Assembly: GCA_022113835.1 (NCBI GenBank)
Contig: JAILWY010000025.1
Coordinates: 1,240,001 to 1,304,000 of the forward strand
Direction: 5' to 3'
Length of the DNA stretch: 64,000 nucleotides
Source: Atopsyche davidsoni
Taxonomy: Eukaryota; Arthropoda; Insecta; Trichoptera; Hydrobiosidae
Below the pieces are notes generated by a model. It did no database searches. It worked only from the letters and a program-made list of their open reading frames with translations, and was not told the origin of the DNA. Both the position numbers and the translations under genes were made by a program. Below are positions 59,501 to 64,000 of this stretch, piece after piece. Every line of letters starts with the position of its first letter. Positions within the stretch are counted from its first letter, which is position 1.

Positions 59501-59587
59501 GGCCGGCGGCGACTGGGGCGGCGGAATCTGCAGAGTGATCCGCGGCTTGGAGGACCCCTTCGGGGGGACAGCCGGGGGCGAAGCCAT
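40925..59587 (-). CDS. Two-pore-domain K+ channel (K2P/TWK type), isoform B, 565 aa, alternative 5' exons
   Basis: B-specific coding exons are 59,587-59,113 (phase 1), 52,529-52,432 (phase 0) and 52,146-51,990 (phase 1). They join in frame to the shared exons at 44,477, 42,589 and 41,590. The ATG at 59,587 starts MASPPAVPPKGSS, a Pro/Asn/Gln-rich tail (residues 1-132). TM1 is about 134-157 (THIFLFLVILGFTAAGAAIF), followed by a cap region (SHEKVVNTDILSRKYEF; WRGEALQHLDEFEVHFAQW) and pore 1 WNAMFYCGTIYTTIG-YGH. The last glycine of TTIG is split G/GT across the splice, exactly as in isoform A. The first exon's TM1 and cap have no sequence overlap with A's. Module A lies wholly inside the 51,990-44,477 intron. 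Confidence 0.8.
41591..44274 (-). other. Introns around the 33-aa linker exon
   Basis: Apart from the 99-base exon at 42,491-42,589 (atttag/GACATA ... GACAAA/GTAAGT) I see no repeat, RNA or open frame of note. The exon is phase 0 on both sides and encodes DIMYDQDSFNRWFAISLSK plus a Lys/Thr/Asp-rich tail, so it can be skipped without a frame change. Confidence 0.6.
47835..48110 (-). promoter_or_regulatory. Noncoding first exon and promoter region of channel isoform A
   Basis: On the minus strand a strong donor CCCAG/GTAAGT ends a leader exon at 47,834, and a matching acceptor ataaacag lies at 47,584-47,585, 22 bases before the isoform A ATG. The upstream 47,950-48,080 stretch is much richer in G+C and CpG than its surroundings ('gtcgtcgtctcgcgactcgg', 'cgccgctgccgacgaatgcg'). 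The transcription start is not resolved. Confidence 0.55.
48288..48585 (+). repeat. LINE 3' fragment, first of a tandem pair
   Basis: Encodes a broken 'IRYADDTVLF' then MWLYRRILKTPWAHRI-like and RKERELLMLVKKRK stretch of a LINE reverse transcriptase C-terminal region (insect 'endonuclease-reverse transcriptase' type). Its first 40 bases (atcaatcactgaaaccgatc and onward) recur exactly at 48,586, so the unit is a direct tandem duplication of about 298 bases, with a short deletion in this copy after 'gtcctctt'. Confidence 0.7.
48586..49092 (+). pseudogene. LINE 3' fragment, second copy with 3' (GAA)n tail
   Basis: The frame 48,680-49,027 reads IRYADDTVLLADSANDLQ, KWLYRRILKTPWAHRIINE, RKERELLTLVKKRKVPYFGH and NNKYGILQLIIQGKRK, the C-terminal RT region of a LINE; upstream ORF parts are missing. 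The 3' end is 'gaagaagaagaa'. It lies in the isoform B intron, just upstream of the isoform A promoter. A third relative is at 58.6 kb. Confidence 0.75.
49093..51989. other. Isoform B intron sequence, no gene recognised
   Basis: AT-rich intron with scattered short frames (49,185-49,421; 50,759-51,031) that match no family I know and lack coding bias. A short (TA)n lies at 49,463-49,478. Confidence 0.5.
52530..58570. other. Large first intron of channel isoform B
   Basis: Mostly AT-rich unique sequence. Short unassigned frames (54,265-54,573 minus; 56,878-57,180 plus) have no recognisable domain; the former lies in a slightly GC-richer patch. A degenerate hammerhead-like word ('cctgaagttggcc' then 'gatactgaaacg', 53,130-53,165) may be a fourth relic of that family. 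Confidence 0.45.
58600..59015 (+). pseudogene. LINE 3' fragment in isoform B intron 1
   Basis: Encodes LLCGVKAWTLYYAK then, after a frameshift, MWLYRRILKTPWVDRL and KKRNFSYFGHIFHNNKYSIL, the same family as at 48.6-49.1 kb. It ends in 'gaagaagaagac' about 100 bases from the 5' splice site of exon B1 (59,112), in antisense to the channel gene. Confidence 0.7.
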
Positions 59588-59639
59588 CCTCAACACCACT
59601 ATCGCTATCAAACTACACAATTTTTTTTAATCAAAGGAA

Positions 59640-60135
59640 TGCTTATTTTTATGGACGATTCGTGAGCCGCAACACTGCGGCGATGAGGTTATCCAACAGC
59701 CTGTTTTGTACTATCGTTTTTTTTCTCGCCACTCGGTCCAAATACGTTTTGTTCGAATCGCATTCGCACATGCTACACTTTTTAAACCGCCTTCGATCAC
59801 AGATATTTTTAATGTATTACTCTGTTTTCAAATTCGCGGTTCGCTCACATTATTGCACCGCTTTTGTGTGCTGAAATAAAATAAACACTGCGGGTTCCGA
59901 AAGCTCCGCGGGCAATGTTTGCTGTTCTTCAGCGGGCCGCGGACTGTCCGGGCGCGCGCCACGACAAGCCGGCGCTGCTCTGCTGCGATTGGCCGGACTG
60001 GGAAGCCTCTCGGGCGACTGTGGCGGACGCAAATAGCGCCGGCGCGAGTCAACGCACGCGGCGCCGGCGAGCACGCCGTCCAACCCCGCGTTTCGCACAA
60101 GGCGACAGCGAAAAATCTTAAAGTTACTTACCAAC
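59640..60135 (-). promoter_or_regulatory. GC/CpG-rich promoter region of channel isoform B
   Basis: The 59,880-60,110 stretch stands out from its surroundings by G+C and CpG content ('cgggcgcgcgccacgacaag', 'cgccggcgcgagtcaacgca'). A donor-like TTG/GTAAGTAAC on the minus strand closes a possible leader exon at 60,132. An acceptor candidate at 59,613-59,614 has a poor pyrimidine tract, so leader splicing is uncertain and a start nearer 59,650-59,900 is equally possible. Confidence 0.45.
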
Positions 60136-60189
60136 CCTTTGCGCTCGAGGCCGTCTGCAACTCGAATTTTTCACAGTGATCATATTTTT

Positions 60190-60345
60190 AAACCGGTCAC
60201 AAATAAAAACGAACATGTGGAAAATCACTCAAGTATTTTATTATTACTAATATGATCGTGATTTGTGTGGGATTTGAACCCACATCCCGTGGCTTACATG
60301 GCATTTATTTACAGTTTCTTTAAATCATCTTCTATGTATGAACTA
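60190..60345 (-). repeat. Foldback-family arm followed by inverted tRNA-derived SINE head
   Basis: 60,190-60,240 repeats the 'aaccggtcacaaataaaaac' and 'tggaaaatcactcaagtatt' arm. 60,262-60,345 is the complement of the SINE head, including gtgggatttgaacccac, a perfect T-arm with B box. Confidence 0.6.
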
Positions 60346-60363
60346 ATGTGCCTAATCATAATA

Positions 60364-60497
60364 ATAATAAAATAAAACCAAATGGTTTTGGAGACTACGT
60401 TAATTTCACTTGTAAGAGCTCTTTCGCCGAACACTGCAACTTCAAAACTCTGAACCGTGTTCGGCGTCTCCAAAACTATTTGGTTTTATTTTATTAT
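60364..60497. repeat. Inverted repeat, two nested stems
   Basis: Outer arms 60,364-60,394 and 60,467-60,497 match 30 of 31; inner arms cgccgaacac (60,425-60,434) and gtgttcggcg (60,457-60,466) match fully. It is a compact foldback or MITE-like unit without coding capacity. Confidence 0.7.
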
Positions 60498-60529
60498 AAT
60501 AAAAGAAATACCAGTTTAATAAATTGTGC

Positions 60530-60600
60530 CTAATCATATTAGTAATAATATAATAAACCCGTAATGGGTAATAAATACGCATCTGATTGACGTCCAATCC
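60530..60600 (+). repeat. SINE tail fragment
   Basis: Identical words to 20,235-20,310 (gtaatgggtaataaatacgc, atctgattgacgt). With the inverted head at 60.26 kb it suggests a rearranged or duplicated SINE around the inverted repeat. Confidence 0.55.
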
Positions 60601-60750
60601 AAAAAATAGACATCAAGTATTTTACTCAAAAATATTAAAATGGAATTCCGCCAAGTGCTCTCTGTCAAAAATATTGAATTTCTTAAAATGATCACACACA
60701 CAAACTAACACATAAAACTTTTTTATTTTAAATATAAAAGTTTGACAATG

Positions 60751-61143
60751 TTGATAAAAAGGTCATAAGCATACCCAGTCTCCTCTTTTCGTACAGCATA
60801 TAACAACAAGATAAACGCCGGAGACATTTCAATCAATTCAAATTGCTCACTAACCAGCTTGGCGAAACCGGTCACCAGTAAAAATTAACACGTGGAAAAA
60901 TCTCTTATTTCAATGTCAAATGAATTCCACCAAGTACTCTCGGTCAAAAATATAAATAATCAATATTTAATTGTTATCGATCAATTTTTAATTTATACGT
61001 GTTAATTTTTATTGGTGACCGGTTTCGCCAAGCTGGTGAGCGAGCGATTTGAATTGATTGAAATATTATGCCTCCGGCGTTTATCTCGTTGTTATATGCT
61101 ATACAAAAAGAGGAGACTGGGTATGCTTATGACCTTTTTATCA
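60751..61143. repeat. Long inverted repeat with ~142-146 bp arms
   Basis: Arms 60,751-60,892 and 60,998-61,143 are inverted copies running from 'ggtcataagcatacccagtc' through 'ataaacgccgga' to 'ggcgaaaccggtcacc'. The 105-base spacer contains the 'gaattccaccaagtactct' word of the foldback family. No transposase. Confidence 0.8.
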
Positions 61144-61740
61144 GCTAGATAACCAGATTTTAAAATTATGTTTTGGTGATTTGTTTATTTATTTGTCGTA
61201 GTAATCAATAAAAATGTGGAAAAATTACTCAAGTATTTTTATTTAAAATATTTCAAATTAAACCATGATGGCGCAGATTATTTATCAATATATTTTATAT
61301 TTCGTTTATTTTTGCATATTTTAGCAATTTTGTGGGCCATCCTAATGCCAATTCTATACTAAATAATTTTAAAATTTTATTCATCTGAAATTATCTAAAA
61401 GAATGAAGCCTCAATATCAATGCCTTCTTTATATATTTTTACAAATTTGTAAAATAATATGATCATTATTTTTTTTTTGTATCGGTGTTATTATTAGTAA
61501 TATAAAATATTTAGAAATTACCAGATATGTAATTATCGCGATGAAGGACAGTCTTTAAATCGAATGCTATAAAAATCGCTTACTATGGCCAGATTAACAG
61601 CCATGGGGTGGTTTTATGGGTGTAAGGCACGAGGCGTGAAATAAAAACGCAAGCCTAACCCAACCCAGCAAAATTAATACTTTCAATTCAAATTCATATA
61701 AAACTGACAGTTTCATATTAATATTTTTGAGTAAAATACT
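61144..61740. other. AT-rich sequence between inverted repeats
   Basis: Contains one foldback-family fragment near 61,200-61,250 ('aaaatgtggaaaaattactc') and otherwise nothing I recognise. Confidence 0.5.
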
Positions 61741-61750
61741 TTGAGTGCTT

Positions 61751-61990
61751 TATCAAACAGAGTGAGATTTTATATAATAATAAGCAATTAGATCCAATCT
61801 AACAACCTCTCCCTCTAACAATTGTTTATTTAATTGCTTATTATTATATAAAATCTCACTCTGTTTGATAATGCCAACGTGAAAGGTTGGCGAAACCGGT
61901 CACAAATAAAAACGAACATGTGGAAAATCACTCAAGTATTTTACTCAAAAATATTAAAATTGAATTCCACCAAGTACTCTCTGTGAAAAA
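61751..61990. repeat. Perfect 40-bp inverted repeat plus foldback-family sequence
   Basis: Arms 61,751-61,790 and 61,831-61,870 are identical inverted copies (40 of 40). The right arm continues into 'atgccaacgtgaaaggttgg', 'cgaaaccggtcac' and 'ccaccaagtactctctgtg', the same series as at 8,935-9,060. Confidence 0.85.
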
Positions 61991-62224
61991 TATTGAGTTT
62001 CATATTAAAAAAAAAATTTTTTTTTCATTGTTTTATGGTGTACATCAAATTAAGTAAATTTTACAGAAAGTCTTTTTTTGATCGCACAAAATTTTCAAAT
62101 AAAAAAAATACACAGATATATAAAGAAGTACATTTTTTTAAAAACATTTTTCGTTGTATAAACAAACAGCGTATCAAAAGCATTTTCAGGGTGAATTTGA
62201 AACTTTTTTTCAAAATTTGATTTC

Positions 62225-62640
62225 AAATGTCTCCCGCTGAAAGTGTCAGCGCAAAATATTATTATACACTCTCATTTCCGGATTGTATGCGCATTCTTGC
62301 GGGATCTTTACATAACATCGGGTGTATTTACGCCGCAAAACAAAAACACACATCGGAGGCGATGTATCGCGCCAAGACGCGAAAGCGTTTTTAAAATAAC
62401 CCGCCGTCAGTCCATCCGCTCACGCAGGAGGATGGCCGGCAGTTCCGGTGCTCGAGCACCCAGAACCCCTGAAATAGAGCCTGAATCAAACGACCCGCTT
62501 TTCAGGAAAATTGATAAGCGATTTTTTTTGGGCAGCGTGATTCAGCTCCGGCCACAGTGGACGCGTGGCGTCACGCGACGCGTTTCTAGAAATTTTACTA
62601 CTCATTTATATTTAGACTTCTAGAAACGTGAACTTTTAAT
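62225..62640. other. GC-richer unclassified segment
   Basis: A plus-strand frame (62,243-62,623) with Arg-rich RRMAGSSGARAPRTPE is open, but has no recognised domain and may be chance. The 3' part has a foldback around tttctagaaa/ttctagaaac and acgcgtggcgtcacgcgacg. It could be a promoter or first exon, or the end of a DNA transposon. Confidence 0.25.
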
Positions 62641-62684
62641 ATATACATATTTAATATTTTTTAAAAAATTCTTCAGTGATTTAT

Positions 62685-62780
62685 TGGTGACCGGTTTCGC
62701 CTACATATCGCATTGGCATTATCACACCACTTAAAATATTACAATGGATTTCCACTGAGTACTTTCTGTGAAAAATATTG
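62685..62780 (+). repeat. Foldback-family repeat copy
   Basis: 'attggtgaccggtttcgcct', 'cattggcattatcacacc' and 'ccactgagtactttctgtg' match the other copies. Confidence 0.55.
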
Positions 62781-62792
62781 ATCATTTATACC

Positions 62793-63219
62793 ATAGGTTC
62801 CCAAAGTGGTCAATATCGACCCCCAGGGGTCGATGACAGCGAAAAATTAAATTGGAGGTCCACGAACTGTAAATGGGGGTCTACGATAAAATAAACAGAT
62901 TGGAAAACACTGGGCGAGGAGATTTAAAGTTAAATCCGACTCTTTTGAAGTCAAATATTGAAAATTTGCTATCAAAGCATCAGACCCATCCCTCCCATTA
63001 AAAGTATTGATTTTTTTAGTAAATGTTACTATATTTGCATTAAGTGTGTTTTTATTTGTTAAAGTTTACAATAAAAACCTCGATATAACGGACTTCGGAT
63101 ACAACGGACAAAAAATCCGGTTAAATGTAAAAATTCAATATTAGCATGTCAGGGGGTCTACAAAAAACAGGAAAACTCGACAAGGGGTCGACGGGACAAA
63201 AACTTTGGGAACCTCAGAT
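62793..63219. mobile_element. hAT-type MITE (about 430 bp) with nested pogo-like fragment
   Basis: Inverted ends ataggttcccaaagtgg (left) and aaactttgggaacctca (right) with internal gggggtc/gaccccc words are typical of hAT nonautonomous elements. Positions 63,068-63,130 ('aaaaacctcgatataacgga', 'cttcggatacaacggac') look like a pogo/Tigger terminus inserted within it. No transposase is present. Confidence 0.6.
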
Positions 63220-63735
63220 TTATACAAATTTAGTGTCGATAAAGCACCGTACAATAATATATATAAAAATGCGGATTTTTTAAAAATAAAAAATCTTAAG
63301 CACCTGGCATTTTTCAGAATCTTTGAAGGCAGTCTGAAATATTTTTATCTAGACGATCATGCGACGCGTTTCTCGTTTAATTTATTACAAGCCGACACAC
63401 TCGCTTGCAATAAAATATGAGAAGCGAATGCTTTCCGCTCTGGTGGGATCGTGTAACTTACCGAGAAAAAGCTCTCTGAATCGAAAGCTCCGTTCTAAAT
63501 CCAACGAGACATGTCTAGAAGCTTTTTTCAAAGCACCGGCGTAACATCTTGGATGTTGACTCTAAAAAAACAAACGTTCAATAACTTTCTAGACCTTTGT
63601 GTATGCGTTAAGAATACATTACCATTTTCGTAAATTAGTCGAACGTAATAATTGATTGTAATTGAGTTAATCATATATAGTAATTTAATATAGATAAATA
63701 TGTAAAAATTAGTTTAATATAGTAATTGATTGGCA
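63220..63735. other. Right-end spacer, no gene recognised
   Basis: Short frames (63,205-63,420; 63,359-63,544) lack domains or splice context. The words 'catgcgacgcgtttctcg' echo 62,575-62,590, so this may be the other part of the same unclassified element. Confidence 0.35.
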
Positions 63736-63739
63736 TCAA

Positions 63740-63990
63740 ATGTTGGGGAATTGGAGCAAGAGCAACATTACGATGTCTGTCTTCTCGAACTAGGCCGCAC
63801 AGTGTATAATTTAGAGTAGTTTTATGTACATTTTACGAGCCAGTTTTCACGTTTTGTTTATGTAAATTGTATACATAATAATAAAGCGTAAAATTTTGTA
63901 AACATTTATGTAGAGATATCAAAAAAATCGTTGAATTTACAAATATAATGTGTTTATCTCAAATAAATTTAGGTTTTTGGTATGATGGAC
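63740..63990 (+). repeat. Possible LTR edge
   Basis: Starts tgttggggaattggagcaag and includes an aataaag near 63,879. The TGTTGG start and compact promoter/poly(A)-like order are LTR-like, but the window ends before the other boundary. Confidence 0.25.
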
Positions 63991-64000
63991 GTTTCACTAG

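Noticed and set aside
59180..60179. Several overlapping open frames on both strands in GC-rich DNA
   Set aside because: High G+C depletes stop codons; only the minus-strand frame ending in TM1 with a donor is supported. The rest are shadows of exon B1 and its promoter.

Overview
This is a eukaryotic, AT-rich, intron-containing window with long (TA)n tracts and dense mariner, hAT, Jockey and SINE-like debris. Repeat types, gene families and intron style point to an insect. The order is not determined by anything I can see. All spliced models below were read by eye from GT/AG sites and reading-phase continuity; no search was run.

Region 1 (about 1-38.9 kb) is a head-to-tail array on the minus strand of six copies of a four-exon gene for a small secreted protein. 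I tentatively call the family ommochrome-binding-protein-like (single-domain, beta-propeller-like repeats). The 3' ends of copies 1-6 lie near 4.56, 9.41, 16.55, 21.33, 29.34 and 33.38 kb. Every copy has the same architecture: introns of phase 1, 0 and 1, exon 2 of 113-116 nt, exon 3 of 226-229 nt and exon 4 of 206-215 nt. Copies 3, 4 and 6 encode complete preproteins (260, 260 and 269 aa). Copies 1, 2 and 5 keep open exons and good splice sites but have lost the signal-peptide/start-codon segment of exon 1. The duplicated unit includes long flanks (a downstream 'D' block and an upstream 'U' block). It measures about 4.1 kb in its cleanest form and is enlarged elsewhere by LTR, Jockey, mariner, Helitron-like and SINE insertions. 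The array stops at about 38.89 kb with an orphan 3' flank that has no gene attached.

Region 2 (40.9-60.1 kb) is one minus-strand locus for a two-pore-domain potassium channel (K2P/TWK type). Three 3' exons encode the second half of pore 1, TM2, the cytoplasmic linker, TM3, pore 2 and TM4. Two alternative 5' modules each carry their own N-terminus, TM1, extracellular cap and first half of pore 1, and both end inside the same selectivity-filter glycine codon. Module A (two coding exons, 45.14-47.56 kb, plus a noncoding exon near 47.83 kb) predicts 1101 aa. Module B (three coding exons, 51.99-59.59 kb) predicts 565 aa. The locus therefore appears to make two channels with different first pore modules from two promoters.

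Region 3 (60.1-64 kb) has no clear gene. It holds nested inverted repeats, a tRNA-derived SINE, a hAT-type MITE with a pogo/Tigger-like fragment inside it, and a possible LTR edge.
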